This document shows, piece after piece, positions 15,607-23,568 of a stretch of DNA of 34,382 nt (its first letter is position 1; every line of letters starts with the position of its first letter). Made by a program: the position numbers and the translations under genes. The DNA lies in contig CAMDCA010000021.1 of the NCBI GenBank assembly GCA_945889645.1, forward strand, positions 1 through 34,382. Reading direction: 5' to 3'. Under the pieces are notes generated by a model. That model was not told the origin of the DNA, searched no databases, and saw only the letters and a program-made list of their open reading frames with translations. The stretch comes from Rhizobium sp. Q54 (GTDB lineage Bacteria > Pseudomonadota > Alphaproteobacteria > UBA2966 > CAIVPW01).

Positions 15607-16476
15607 CTAGCAGCCGTAACGCCGCAACGTCGCCTCCACCTGCCCCACATACTCGCCGCCGAACAGCCGCACGTGCACCAGCAGCGGGTACAGGTTGTAC
15701 AAATCCCGCCGCTCCTCGAAGAACCCCTCGTGGATCGGCCGCAGCTCGCTGTACCGCCGGAAGAACACCTCGCCGAACGTCCCGAACAGCGTGGTGAACG
15801 CCAACTCGATCTCTGGGTCGGCGTAGTAGATCGCCGGATCGATCAGCCCCGTCACGCGGCCATTCGCCGCCAGCACGTTGCCACCCCACAGGTCGCCGTG
15901 GATCAACGCCGGCGCCGCCGGCTCCCCGATCCATTCGCCCAACTTCCCGCACAGCGTCTCGATCCGCGCGCGCGTCCCCACCGGCAGCCGCCCCGCGCGC
16001 ACCGCGTCATCGGCCATGAAGCGCAGCCGCTGATCGCGAAAGAACGGTAGCCATTTGTCCGATGGCGGATTCGGCTGGTGCAACCCACCGATCAGCGTGT
16101 CGCGCTCCAGCCCGAAATTCGGCGCCGTGACTCCGTGCAGCGCCGCAACAATCTCGGCCGCATCACGCTCCACGCGCGCGTCGATGCCGCCGCCACTCGG
16201 CAACAGGTCCATCACCAGCAGATCGTCGGCGGCGAACAGCACGCCCGGCACCGGCACACGGCTGCGCGCACCCAACGTGCGCAGCATCCATCCCTCAAGG
16301 TCGAGCTTCGCACCCGCGCGCCCAACCTTGGCGACCGACTGCGCCTTGTCGGCAAACGTCAGCGTGTAGACTTCGGCACCAAAGTCCCTGGGCGACCCGC
16401 CCGACAGAGGCCGCAACTCGGTCGGCCGCACGCCCAGCGCGGCCTCGATGCGATCCGCTACCCCGGATCGCGCCAC
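15607..16476 (-). CDS. fructosamine/ketosamine-3-kinase family protein
   Basis: The 289-residue kinase resembles the FN3K/YniA family, which phosphorylates sugar adducts on protein lysines so that they decompose. The catalytic HGDLWGGN is at residues 193-200 and the metal-binding Asp213 is in LIDPAIYYAD. The start has SGGSPRDFGAEVYTL and the nucleotide-binding Lys is likely K50 in SVAKVG. Bacterial members often act on ribulosamines or erythrulosamines. GTG 16476 lies 4 bases after the stop of the upstream phosphatase gene, so the two are in one operon. Confidence 0.9.
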   Translation of the reverse strand: MARSGVADRIEAALGVRPTELRPLSGGSPRDFGAEVYTLTFADKAQSVAKVGRAGAKLDLEGWMLRTLGARSRVPVPGVLFAADDLLVMDLLPSGGGIDARVERDAAEIVAALHGVTAPNFGLERDTLIGGLHQPNPPSDKWLPFFRDQRLRFMADDAVRAGRLPVGTRARIETLCGKLGEWIGEPAAPALIHGDLWGGNVLAANGRVTGLIDPAIYYADPEIELAFTTLFGTFGEVFFRRYSELRPIHEGFFEERRDLYNLYPLLVHVRLFGGEYVGQVEATLRRYGC

Positions 16477-16479
16477 GCG

Positions 16480-16980
16480 CTAGACCAATCCGCGCCGGCG
16501 AACCTCGCGCAGCAATCCGCGGCTCGCGGTCTCCACCAGGTCCAGCACCGTCTCGAATCCCTCCGGCCCGCCAAAGAACGGATCCGGCACTTCGCGGTGC
16601 CGCGCCTCGGGTGCAAAATCCAGGAACAAGTGCAGCTTGCCGTCCGCCTTGGCGCCCGCGACCGCCTTCAGGTTGGACTGATTCTCGCGATCCATCGCCA
16701 GCACGAAGTCGAAGCGGTCAAAGTCCGCCGCACTCACCTGGCGGCCGCGCCGGTACGACAGATCGATGCCGCGCATCGCCGCCGCCTTCAGCGTGCGCGG
16801 GTCCGGCCCCTCGCCGATGTGATACGCGTGCGTGCCGGCCGAATCGACCTCGAACGCGTGCGCCACGCCCTCGTCGTCCAGCACCTTGCGGAACATGCCT
16901 TCCGCCGTCGGCGAGCGGCAGATGTTCCCCATGCACACGAACAACACCGACACCGGCTTCTTCTTGCTCGCGCTCGTCAT
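16480..16980 (-). CDS. low-molecular-weight protein tyrosine phosphatase family
   Basis: The 166-residue protein has the P-loop VCMGNICRS, with C16 as nucleophile and R22, and the general acid Asp in EVPDPFFGG. Members dephosphorylate phosphotyrosine, but some, including human LMW-PTP-A, also hydrolyse ribulosamine 5-phosphates on proteins. Its place between a metallopeptidase gene and a fructosamine-kinase homologue favours that second role. ATG 16980 overlaps the upstream stop in ATGA. A reading beginning at 17094 is not needed. Confidence 0.92.
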   Translation of the reverse strand: MTSASKKKPVSVLFVCMGNICRSPTAEGMFRKVLDDEGVAHAFEVDSAGTHAYHIGEGPDPRTLKAAAMRGIDLSYRRGRQVSAADFDRFDFVLAMDRENQSNLKAVAGAKADGKLHLFLDFAPEARHREVPDPFFGGPEGFETVLDLVETASRGLLREVRRRGLV

Positions 16981-17384
16981 CGGAACTCTTCGATCGCTTC
17001 CATGTCGTCGTCGGAATAGCCGAAGTGGTGTCCCATCTCGTGGATCATCACATGGCGAATGACCGCGCCCAACGGCTCGCCGGTCTCGCACCAATAGTCG
17101 AGCAAGGCGCGGCGATACAAAAAAATCATGTCCACGTTCTGCGGCACGTCGTTGACGCTCTTGCGCGTCAGATCGACCCCGCGATACAGCCCCAACAATT
17201 CAAACGGCGACTCGATCCCCATCTCGTCCAACGTCTCGTCGTCGGCGAAATCCGTCACCCGCACGACGACCGTCTGGACGCGCTCCCGCATCACCGCCGG
17301 GATCGACTGATACGCCGCATCCGCCATCACCTCGAATTCCTCGAGGGAGGGGGCCGTTGCTTGGGTCCAGTCGATCGCGGTCAC
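16977..17384 (-). CDS. zinc metallopeptidase family protein (zincin-like, COG3824 type)
   Basis: The 135-residue protein has an HEMGHHFGYSDDDME motif near its C-terminus, so H115, E116 and H119 form an HExxH zinc site. The family is a small cytoplasmic metallopeptidase with minimal-gluzincin character and no known substrate. GTG 17384 is chosen because the frame further upstream runs across a dispersed palindromic repeat (17392-17429), which cannot be native coding sequence, and because the resulting length fits the family. It starts an operon with the phosphatase and kinase genes, with a 4-base overlap to the phosphatase. Confidence 0.82.
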   Translation of the reverse strand: MTAIDWTQATAPSLEEFEVMADAAYQSIPAVMRERVQTVVVRVTDFADDETLDEMGIESPFELLGLYRGVDLTRKSVNDVPQNVDMIFLYRRALLDYWCETGEPLGAVIRHVMIHEMGHHFGYSDDDMEAIEEFR

Positions 17385-17391
17385 ACTCTCA

Positions 17392-17429
17392 CCGTCATTG
17401 CGAGGAGCGCAGCGACGAAGCAATTCAGG
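17392..17429. repeat. dispersed repeat, family B, copy 2 (half element)
   Basis: CCGTCATTGCGAGGAGCGC continues to GAAGCAATTCAGG, which corresponds to one arm of the copies at 15464-15593 and 22594-22669. It sits 7 bases upstream of the metallopeptidase start, in its 5' region, the only copy not at a convergent junction. Confidence 0.7.
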
Positions 17430-17561
17430 CTCCCGCCGCGCCACGAACCTAAGGTCGGCGACCATACCGCTGTCGGGGAGCGGGCGCCAAGCATCGCCCA
17501 CCTTCTAGCGGGCCAGACCGTGGCTTTTGTTGAACGCGTGCTGCGCGAAGCGGTGAGCGTT

Positions 17562-18443
17562 CTAGGTTTGCTGGTTGTGGGGATGACGCACCACTTGGAA
17601 GTCGAAGTGCGTACCGTCGCGGGCGTGGACGTCCACCGCGACTACTTCGACCACGAAGCCAGTGACCCGGAGGGGGGTCTTCTCGAAGGCGTCGTAGTAC
17701 TCAACTCGCCCCCAAATAAACAGGCGTTGCCGCTCCTGTCTTATCGCCGTGAGTTCGCCATCACTGATGCGGACCCACTCGGTGCGGTCCTCGTCGTGCG
17801 GGCCGATATCGACCTCCGAATAGCTACCGTCATCTCCCATTGGCTTAGGTGGACCCCAGTCGGGTCGCAAAGTGAAATCCCAGGGGCGCGGGTCCAATTG
17901 GATTGCGAGAACGAGCCCTTTGGTCGGCGTCGCCCCGTTGTTGCGCAATCTGGCAGAGACTTCCCAAATCTCGCCGCTGACCAGGCGTTTGTTCCACCCG
18001 TTCAGCCCGACATACGCGCGCGATTCGATTTGGGCGCTGTCGCGCGTTACGTGGATGATGCCGCGAGCGAAGAAGGCGGCAGATCCAGCAGCGATCAGCG
18101 TCAAGACAAGGACTAGCGCCTCGCCGAGCAGCAGCTTGAACCCGCGACGCGTCCAGTCGCGTTGGTCTTCAGCCGCATTCGCCATGCGCCACTGCTGGCA
18201 GAGGTCGGCGTAGTTGCTTTGCTCTGGGTTCTGACAGGCGCGCTCGCCGTAAACGGCGGTTGTCTCTGCGTACACCCGCGTAGCAGACTTATTGGCTTCA
18301 CTCTGGCGGCCGCTTACCTGGCCGCCTTCGGACTGACCGTCGCGGCTATGCTGGTCACCTAGGACGGCCACCATCCCGACGAACGCAACGAAAGCTACCC
18401 ATTGGATAGCCTTGGTGTAGACGCCCCCGCCCCCTGCAAACAT
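17562..18443 (-). CDS. membrane protein of unknown function with two transmembrane segments
   Basis: I do not recognise a named family. The 293-residue protein has a membrane segment at about residues 12-29 and a second at about 110-135, separated by a polar region rich in Gln, Ser and Glu. The C-terminal half looks like a beta-sandwich: SAQIESRAYVGLNGWNKRLVSGEIWEV, then LRNNGATPTKGL and later RLFIWGRVEYYDAF. Proteins with an ESRAYVG-type segment after a membrane helix are common scattered hypotheticals in rhizobia and relatives. The codon pattern appears less GC-extreme than its neighbours, a hint of transfer. ATG 18443 follows a TTGGTC/TACTCT pair by 7 bases. Confidence 0.65.
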   Translation of the reverse strand: MFAGGGGVYTKAIQWVAFVAFVGMVAVLGDQHSRDGQSEGGQVSGRQSEANKSATRVYAETTAVYGERACQNPEQSNYADLCQQWRMANAAEDQRDWTRRGFKLLLGEALVLVLTLIAAGSAAFFARGIIHVTRDSAQIESRAYVGLNGWNKRLVSGEIWEVSARLRNNGATPTKGLVLAIQLDPRPWDFTLRPDWGPPKPMGDDGSYSEVDIGPHDEDRTEWVRISDGELTAIRQERQRLFIWGRVEYYDAFEKTPLRVTGFVVEVVAVDVHARDGTHFDFQVVRHPHNQQT

Positions 18444-18490
18444 TGTAGGAAGAGTACCGCCGTGAACCTGCCCCGACCAAGCAGCACCCC

Positions 18491-18519
18491 TTGGCCTCGG
18501 CACCATCAGCGCCTACCTT
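18491..18519 (+). promoter_or_regulatory. promoter of the YkvA-like gene, leaderless geometry
   Basis: TTGGCC (18491-18496), 17 bases, then TACCTT (18514-18519) lie 6 bases before ATG 18526. The start of transcription would coincide with the start codon. The -10 word is weak, and no ribosome-binding site is seen. Confidence 0.4.
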
Positions 18520-18525
18520 TAGCCA

Positions 18526-18876
18526 ATGAAGTCGTCCACCGCCGAGTTCGATCCGACCCCGCCCGCCGGGTTCTGGGACAAGGTGCGGGCCAACCTGCAT
18601 CGGGTGCCGTTCATCGAGGACGCGATCGCGGCGTACTACTGCGCCATCGATCCGGCCACGCCGCTGGCGGTCAAGGCGGCGCTGGGCGGCGCGCTGGCGT
18701 ACTTCGTCATGCCGTTCGACCTGATCCCCGACCTGCTGCTCGGCATCGGCTTCACCGATGATGCGGCGGTGATCGCGGCGGTTGTCGCCACCATGCGCAA
18801 GTACATGACCATCGAGCACTACACCCGTGCCAAGGACTGGCTGCGCGCGGCCCAGAAGGGCATCGCACGCCGCTAA
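18526..18876 (+). CDS. YkvA/DUF1232 family protein
   Basis: The 116-residue protein carries the DUF1232 core: LAVKAALGGALAYFVMPFDLIPDLLLGIGFTDDAAVIAAVVATM. The FDLIPD motif and the two short hydrophobic stretches suggest a small membrane-associated protein. The function of the family is not known. It is divergent from the membrane-protein gene at 17562-18443, with 82 bases between the start codons. A strong promoter for the next gene follows directly after its stop. Confidence 0.85.
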   Translation: MKSSTAEFDPTPPAGFWDKVRANLHRVPFIEDAIAAYYCAIDPATPLAVKAALGGALAYFVMPFDLIPDLLLGIGFTDDAAVIAAVVATMRKYMTIEHYTRAKDWLRAAQKGIARR

Positions 18877-18884
18877 GAAAGCGC

Positions 18885-18913
18885 TAGACACGATCTGTAT
18901 CGGGATATACAAT
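18885..18913 (+). promoter_or_regulatory. strong promoter with overlapping inverted repeat before the first IalB-like gene
   Basis: TAGACA (18885-18890), 17 bases and TACAAT (18908-18913) match the sigma-70 consensus at 10 of 12 positions. ATG 18921 follows the -10 by 7 bases, so the mRNA should be leaderless. The inverted repeat TGTAT-CGGGAT-ATACA (18896-18911) overlaps the spacer and -10, a position suited to a repressor. Confidence 0.7.
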
Positions 18914-18920
18914 TCGTGTT

Positions 18921-19661
18921 ATGACTCACGCTGAATCCATCGCTCGCTCGTTCTCAGCAGTGCGCCTTCGCGGCGCCGGCGGGACCCTTTGCGCGCACCG
19001 CTCCGCCGTTCTGCACCGTTGGGAACGGCATCTACGGCCGCTGCTCACCGCCTTCACGTCGCGCCAGATACGGCGCCAATCGCCCGTACGTACGGGGCTT
19101 ACGGAGCCCGCGCGGCACCCCCGCGCCCCGGAGCCAGCTTCGAATCGCCCGTACTTACGGTGGCTACGGGCCGCCGCGTTGGCCGCCGGACTCACCATTG
19201 TCGTCCCCGTTCCGGCCGTTGCCCAGGAATGGATCGGCACCTTCGGCGACTGGAACGCGTTCCGCTACGTCGAGGCCGGGCGGCGGGTGTGCTACATCTC
19301 CACCACGCCCCTCGACATGGAGCCCAAAGGCACCCGGCGCGGCCCCACCTATGTGCGTGTGTCGCGCTCAGGCGACATGCGCGACGTGGTAAGCATCGTG
19401 CCGGGCTTCACAGTCGAGGCCGAGGGCATGGCGGTCATCACGGTGGATGCCGCCGAATTTCGCCTGCGGCCGTCGCCCGAAGGCGCGGTTGCCCAAAATG
19501 CGACACAGGATGCGGCCATGGTGCGCGCCATGATCGCTGGAACACGGCTGCAGGCGCGCGCTACCTCGGGCAGAGGCATGACGAGCAACGACACCTATTC
19601 GCTGATCGGCTTCACCGCCGCCCAGACTGCCATGAGCAACTCCTGCCGGCCGGCCGCCTGA
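18921..19661 (+). CDS. IalB-like protein with a long N-terminal extension
   Basis: The C-terminal 150 residues match the invasion-associated locus B (IalB) family: WIGTFGDWNAFRY, RRVCYISTTPLDMEP, RRGPTYVRVS, and a final Cys in NSCRPAA that can pair with the Cys in RVCY. A hydrophobic segment (about residues 83-101, ending PAVAQ) looks like a signal sequence, but about 80 mostly Arg-rich residues precede it. ATG 18921 is supported by a promoter at leaderless distance, and no other start codon lies before the hydrophobic segment. It is followed by a second IalB-like gene with a one-base overlap. Confidence 0.8.
   Translation: MTHAESIARSFSAVRLRGAGGTLCAHRSAVLHRWERHLRPLLTAFTSRQIRRQSPVRTGLTEPARHPRAPEPASNRPYLRWLRAAALAAGLTIVVPVPAVAQEWIGTFGDWNAFRYVEAGRRVCYISTTPLDMEPKGTRRGPTYVRVSRSGDMRDVVSIVPGFTVEAEGMAVITVDAAEFRLRPSPEGAVAQNATQDAAMVRAMIAGTRLQARATSGRGMTSNDTYSLIGFTAAQTAMSNSCRPAA
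19078..19169. repeat. imperfect direct repeat inside the 5' part of the IalB-like gene
   Basis: AATCGCCCGTAC followed by TACGG-rich sequence occurs at 19078-19104 and 19143-19169. The first copy contains the 14-base palindrome CCCGTACGTACGGG (19083-19096). The segment codes for the unusual N-terminal extension and does not resemble coding sequence of the family. Confidence 0.5.
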
Positions 19662-20161
19662 TGCGCCTGCTCCTGGCACTCGCGCTGCTGTTCGCCGCCG
19701 GGCCAGTATTGGCACAAGGCGCCGAACCGGCTCTGGTCGGCACGTTCAGCGACTGGACGGCCTGGACCTACATGGATGGCCGCAACAAGGTCTGCTACAT
19801 CGCCTCGACGCCGTTGGATAGGCAGCCGCGCAACGTCAATCGCGGCGACGTCTACGTCAACGTCGCCCACAAGCCGGGCGTGCGCGACGAGGTCAGTTTC
19901 ATCAGCGGCTACAGCTACGACGCCAACGCTGTCGTCGTGGTCACGGTGGACGCCACCGAATTCAAGTTGTTCGCCAAGGACGACACCGCCTGGACTTACA
20001 CCAAGGAAGACGATGCCCGCATGGCGCGCGCCATGGCTGCCGGCACGCGCATGATCGTCAAGGGCAAGTCGAACCGTGGCACCGAAACCACCGACAGCTA
20101 TTCGCTGTCCGGATTCACCGCCGCGCACCAGGCGATGGACCGCGCCTGTCCCGCGCGCTAA
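19661..20161 (+). CDS. IalB-like secreted protein
   Basis: The 166-residue protein has a clean signal peptide ([17 protein letters not shown], residues 3-19) and the IalB pattern [39 protein letters not shown] and a final Cys in DRACPAR. Relatives are periplasmic proteins first linked to erythrocyte invasion in Bartonella, but widespread in free-living alphaproteobacteria with unknown role. It is a tandem paralogue of the preceding gene (TGATG overlap) and is followed by rlmN after 13 bases. Confidence 0.88.
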   Translation: MRLLLALALLFAAGPVLAQGAEPALVGTFSDWTAWTYMDGRNKVCYIASTPLDRQPRNVNRGDVYVNVAHKPGVRDEVSFISGYSYDANAVVVVTVDATEFKLFAKDDTAWTYTKEDDARMARAMAAGTRMIVKGKSNRGTETTDSYSLSGFTAAHQAMDRACPAR

Positions 20162-20174
20162 GTCCGCCCCGCCC

Positions 20175-21323
20175 ATGAACATCGCCGACACCATCATCCC
20201 CGCAGCGCTGCGCATTCCGCACAAACCGCGCCTCGCCGGCATGTCGCGCGCCGAGCTGGCCGAGGCTGCCGTGTCGGTGGGCGAGCCGGCGCACAAGGCC
20301 AAGATGCGGGCGAGCCAGCTGTTCCACTGGATCTACTTCCGCGGCGCCCGCTCGTTCGACGACATGACGACGATCTCCAAGGAGACGCGCGTAAAGCTTG
20401 GCCAGAAGTACGACGTCGGCCGCGAGGACATTGCGCGCGCGCAACTGTCCGAGGACGGCACGCGCAAGTGGCTGGTGCGTCTCGCCGACGGTGCGTTGGT
20501 CGAAACCGTCTACATCCCGGACGAAGACCGCGCCACGCTGTGCATCTCGTCCCAGGTCGGCTGCACGCTGACGTGCAAGTTCTGCCACACCGGCACGCAG
20601 CCGTGGGTGCGCAACCTCACCACGGCGGAAATCGTCGGCCAGGTGATGCTGGCGCGCGATGAGGTCAACGAATGGCCGTCCGACCCCGACGGCCGCATGA
20701 TCACCAACATCGTGCTCATGGGCATGGGCGAGCCGCTCTACAACTACGACAACGTCGTTGCTGCGTTGCACCTGCTGACCGACAACGAGGGCATCGCCAT
20801 CTCGCGCCGCCGCATCACGGTGTCCACCGCCGGCGTGGTGCCGATGATCGGCAAGCTGGGCGAAGAAACCGGCGCCGCGCTCGCCATCTCGCTGCACGCC
20901 ACGCGAGACGAAGTGCGCGACGTCATCGTGCCCTTGAATAAGAAGTACCCGATCGCCGCGCTGCTCGACGCCTGCCGCAACTATCCGGGCAGCGCCAACT
21001 CGCGCCGCATCACGTTCGAATACGTCATGCTCAAGGGCATCAACGACTCGGTGCGCGACGCCAAGGAGCTGGTTCAGCTCATCGCCGGCATTCCCGCCAA
21101 GGTGAACCTGATCCCGTTCAACCCGTGGCCGGGCAGCCCGTACGAATGCTCGGACGACGAGTCGATCGCCAAGTTCGTCGAGATCGTCAACCGCGCCGGC
21201 TACTCGTCGCCGATCCGCACTCCGCGCGGCCGCGACATCCTCGCCGCCTGTGGCCAGCTCAAGTCCGACAGCCTGCGCGAACGCAAGTCGCGCGTGACGG
21301 CCTCGCCGTCCACCCCCGCCTAA
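20175..21323 (+). CDS. rlmN: 23S rRNA A2503 / tRNA A37 C2-methyltransferase RlmN
   Basis: RlmN is a radical-SAM enzyme that methylates C2 of adenosine 2503 in 23S rRNA and A37 of some tRNAs. The iron-sulfur cluster Cys are C130, C134 and C137 ([12 protein letters not shown]). The methyl-carrying Cys is probably C359 in [19 protein letters not shown] and [10 protein letters not shown] are also typical. The 382-residue length fits. ATG 20175 lies 13 bases after the previous stop, with little ribosome-binding signal; upstream translation may help. argG follows 21 bases downstream. Confidence 0.96.
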   Translation: MNIADTIIPAALRIPHKPRLAGMSRAELAEAAVSVGEPAHKAKMRASQLFHWIYFRGARSFDDMTTISKETRVKLGQKYDVGREDIARAQLSEDGTRKWLVRLADGALVETVYIPDEDRATLCISSQVGCTLTCKFCHTGTQPWVRNLTTAEIVGQVMLARDEVNEWPSDPDGRMITNIVLMGMGEPLYNYDNVVAALHLLTDNEGIAISRRRITVSTAGVVPMIGKLGEETGAALAISLHATRDEVRDVIVPLNKKYPIAALLDACRNYPGSANSRRITFEYVMLKGINDSVRDAKELVQLIAGIPAKVNLIPFNPWPGSPYECSDDESIAKFVEIVNRAGYSSPIRTPRGRDILAACGQLKSDSLRERKSRVTASPSTPA

Positions 21324-21344
21324 CTCGACAACTTGGAGTCTTCC

Positions 21345-22556
21345 ATGAGCGAACAGCGCAAGGTGCGCAAAGTCGTGCTCGCCTATTCCGGCGGTCTCGA
21401 CACCTCGGTCATTCTCAAGTGGCTGCAGGAGACGTACCGCTGCGAAGTCGTGACCTTCACCGCCGACCTGGGCCAGGGCGCCGAGCTTGAGCCGGTGCGC
21501 AAGAAGGCCGAGATGCTCGGCATCAAGGAGATCTTCATCGACGACCTGCGCGAGACGTTCGTCAAGGACTACGTCTTCCCGATGTTCCGCGCCAACGCGC
21601 TGTACGAAGGCCAGTACCTGCTCGGCACTTCCATCGCGCGGCCGCTCATCGCCAAGCGCCAGATCGAGATCGCGCAAGCCACCGGCGCCGACGCCGTCGC
21701 TCACGGCGCGACCGGCAAGGGCAACGACCAGGTGCGTTTCGAGTTGGCGTACTACGCGCTCAATCCGAACATCCGCGTCATCGCACCGTGGCGCGAATGG
21801 GAACTCTCCTCGCGCACCGCGCTGTTGGACTACGCTGAGAAGCACCAGATTCCGGTGCCCAAAGACAAGCGCGGCGAGGCGCCCTTCAGCCAGGACTCGA
21901 ATCTTCTGCACACCTCGTCCGAGGGCAAGATGCTTGAGGACCCGTGGATCGAGCCCGACCAGATCGTCTACTCGCGCTCGGTGGCGCCCGAAGACGCGCC
22001 CGACAACGCCACCTACGTCGAAGTCACATTCGAAAAGGGCGACGCCGTCGCCGTGGACAACAAGCCGCTGTCCCCCGCGAAACTGTTGGAGCATCTGAAC
22101 GAACTCGGCGGCGCCAATGGCGTCGGCCGCCTCGACCTGGTCGAGAACCGGTTCGTCGGCATGAAGTCGCGCGGCGTCTACGAGACCCCCGGCGGCACGA
22201 TCCTCTACGCCGCACATCGCGGCATCGAAAGCATCACGCTGGACCGCGGCGCCATGCACCTCAAAGACGAGCTGATGCCGCGCTACGCCGAGCTGGTCTA
22301 CTACGGCTTCTGGTTCTCCCCCGAGCGCGAGATGCTGCAAGCCGCCATCGACAAGAGCCAAGAGAAGGTCAGCGGCACCGTCCGCCTCAAGCTCTACAAA
22401 GGCAGCGTCAACGTGGTGGGGCGCAAATCCAAGAACTCCCTCTACGACCAAAACCTGGTGACGTTCGAAGAGGGTTCGGCTTACGACCAACACGACGCCG
22501 AAGGCTTCATCAAACTGAACGCCCTCCGACTGCGGATTCTGAAGCGCCGCGGATGA
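21345..22556 (+). CDS. argG: argininosuccinate synthase
   Basis: ArgG joins citrulline and aspartate with ATP in arginine synthesis. The 403-residue cytoplasmic enzyme has the ATP-pyrophosphatase P-loop AYSGGLDTS at the N-terminus, [21 protein letters not shown] in the middle, and the substrate loop [27 protein letters not shown] 21345 is preceded by TTGGAG at good distance. The gene converges on folD, with 116 bases of repeat sequence between them. Confidence 0.97.
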   Translation: MSEQRKVRKVVLAYSGGLDTSVILKWLQETYRCEVVTFTADLGQGAELEPVRKKAEMLGIKEIFIDDLRETFVKDYVFPMFRANALYEGQYLLGTSIARPLIAKRQIEIAQATGADAVAHGATGKGNDQVRFELAYYALNPNIRVIAPWREWELSSRTALLDYAEKHQIPVPKDKRGEAPFSQDSNLLHTSSEGKMLEDPWIEPDQIVYSRSVAPEDAPDNATYVEVTFEKGDAVAVDNKPLSPAKLLEHLNELGGANGVGRLDLVENRFVGMKSRGVYETPGGTILYAAHRGIESITLDRGAMHLKDELMPRYAELVYYGFWFSPEREMLQAAIDKSQEKVSGTVRLKLYKGSVNVVGRKSKNSLYDQNLVTFEEGSAYDQHDAEGFIKLNALRLRILKRRG

Positions 22557-22560
22557 TCTC

Positions 22561-22582
22561 CTTCCCGCGCGGGCGGGAGGGG
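22561..22582. repeat. dispersed repeat, family A, copy 3
   Basis: CTTCCCGC and GCGGGAGG-like arms form a short hairpin just after argG. The arrangement with a following family B element is the same as after thpR. Confidence 0.55.
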
Positions 22583-22593
22583 ACCAGACTCAA

Positions 22594-22669
22594 GCGTCAT
22601 TGCGAGCGAGCGCAGCGAGCGCGGCAATCCAGACAGCCTGGATTGCTTCGCCTCCGGCTCGCAATGACG
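22594..22669. repeat. dispersed palindromic repeat, family B, copy 3 (full inverted repeat)
   Basis: CGTCATTGCGAGC...GCAATCCAG (22594-22632) is followed after a few bases by the reverse complement CTGGATTGC...GCTCGCAATGACG. The transcript would form a long hairpin from either direction. It lies between the convergent genes argG and folD and may serve as their shared terminator. Confidence 0.85.
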
Positions 22670-22672
22670 CGG

Positions 22673-23533
22673 TTAGTTGAGGGCGCGTCTCCGCTCGCAC
22701 AACATCAGCGTGTTCTGCAGCAAGCACGCGATCGTCATTGGCCCGACACCGCCTGGCACCGGCGTGATGGCGCCGGCGATCTCCACCGCCTCATCGAACG
22801 CGACGTCGCCGCGCACTTTGCCGTCGGCGCCCCGGTTGATGCCGACGTCGATGACGACGGCGCCGGGTTTGATCCAGTGTCCGCGCACCAACTCGGAGCG
22901 GCCGACGGCGGCGACCAGGATGTCGGCGCGGCGCGCGATGGCGGCGAGGTCCTTCGACTTCGAGTGGGCGATGGTGACGGTGCAGTGCTCTTTCAGCAGC
23001 AGTTGCGCCACCGGCTTGCCGACGGTGTTGGAGCGGCCGATGACGACGGCCTCCAATCCGGTCAGGTCGGTGCGCGCGAGCTTGATGAGCGCCATGCAGC
23101 CGAGCGGCGTCGCCGGCGCCACGCCGCCGCGCGCCTGGAACACCAGGCCGGCATTGGTGACATGGAAGCCGTCGGCGTCCTTGGCCGGATCGACGGCGTC
23201 GATGACGCGCTGCGGATCGACTTGCGGCGGCAGCGGCAATTGCACCAGGAAGCCGTCGATGGCGTCGTCCTTGTTGAAGGCGTCCACGGCGGCGAGCACT
23301 TCGCGCTCGGTCGCGGTCGCCGTCAGCTTCACCTCGCGGGCAAAGAAGCCGACTTCGGTCGCCGCCTTGGCCTTGTTGCGCACGTAGATCTGGCTGGCGG
23401 GGTCTTCGCCCACCAGAAGCACGGCGATGCCGGGTGTGATGCGATGCTTGGCTTTGAGTGCGGCGACTTTGGTGGCGAGCTCCGCGCGGATGCTAGCCGC
23501 GAGTGCTTTGCCGTCAAGGATGCGTGCTGCCAT
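22673..23533 (-). CDS. folD: bifunctional methylenetetrahydrofolate dehydrogenase / cyclohydrolase FolD
   Basis: FolD interconverts methylene-, methenyl- and formyl-tetrahydrofolate using NADP and supplies one-carbon units for purine synthesis. The 286-residue protein has the active-site Y50 and K54 in SQIYVRNKAKA, DGFLVQLPLP, VIGRSNTVGKP for nucleotide binding and the C-terminal ITPVPGGVGPMT. ATG 23533 is preceded by GGAGG. A ZTP riboswitch-like aptamer stands upstream, and the GGAGG can pair with a CCTTC 6 bases before it, so translation is probably switched by the purine intermediate ZTP/ZMP. Confidence 0.96.
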   Translation of the reverse strand: MAARILDGKALAASIRAELATKVAALKAKHRITPGIAVLLVGEDPASQIYVRNKAKAATEVGFFAREVKLTATATEREVLAAVDAFNKDDAIDGFLVQLPLPPQVDPQRVIDAVDPAKDADGFHVTNAGLVFQARGGVAPATPLGCMALIKLARTDLTGLEAVVIGRSNTVGKPVAQLLLKEHCTVTIAHSKSKDLAAIARRADILVAAVGRSELVRGHWIKPGAVVIDVGINRGADGKVRGDVAFDEAVEIAGAITPVPGGVGPMTIACLLQNTLMLCERRRALN

Positions 23534-23568
23534 CGGGGGGGCGCCCTCCGTCAGAGAAGGTCAGACCG

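Noticed and set aside
16611-18116. A 501-codon plus-strand frame across the phosphatase, metallopeptidase and membrane-protein genes
   Set aside because: It crosses a dispersed repeat and several real genes on the other strand, and the translation has no recognisable motif.
20115-22493. A 792-codon open frame on the minus strand opposite rlmN and argG
   Set aside because: It is antisense to two strongly conserved genes, has a composition of Arg, Val, Asp and His runs typical of reversed GC-rich coding DNA, and shows no domain.
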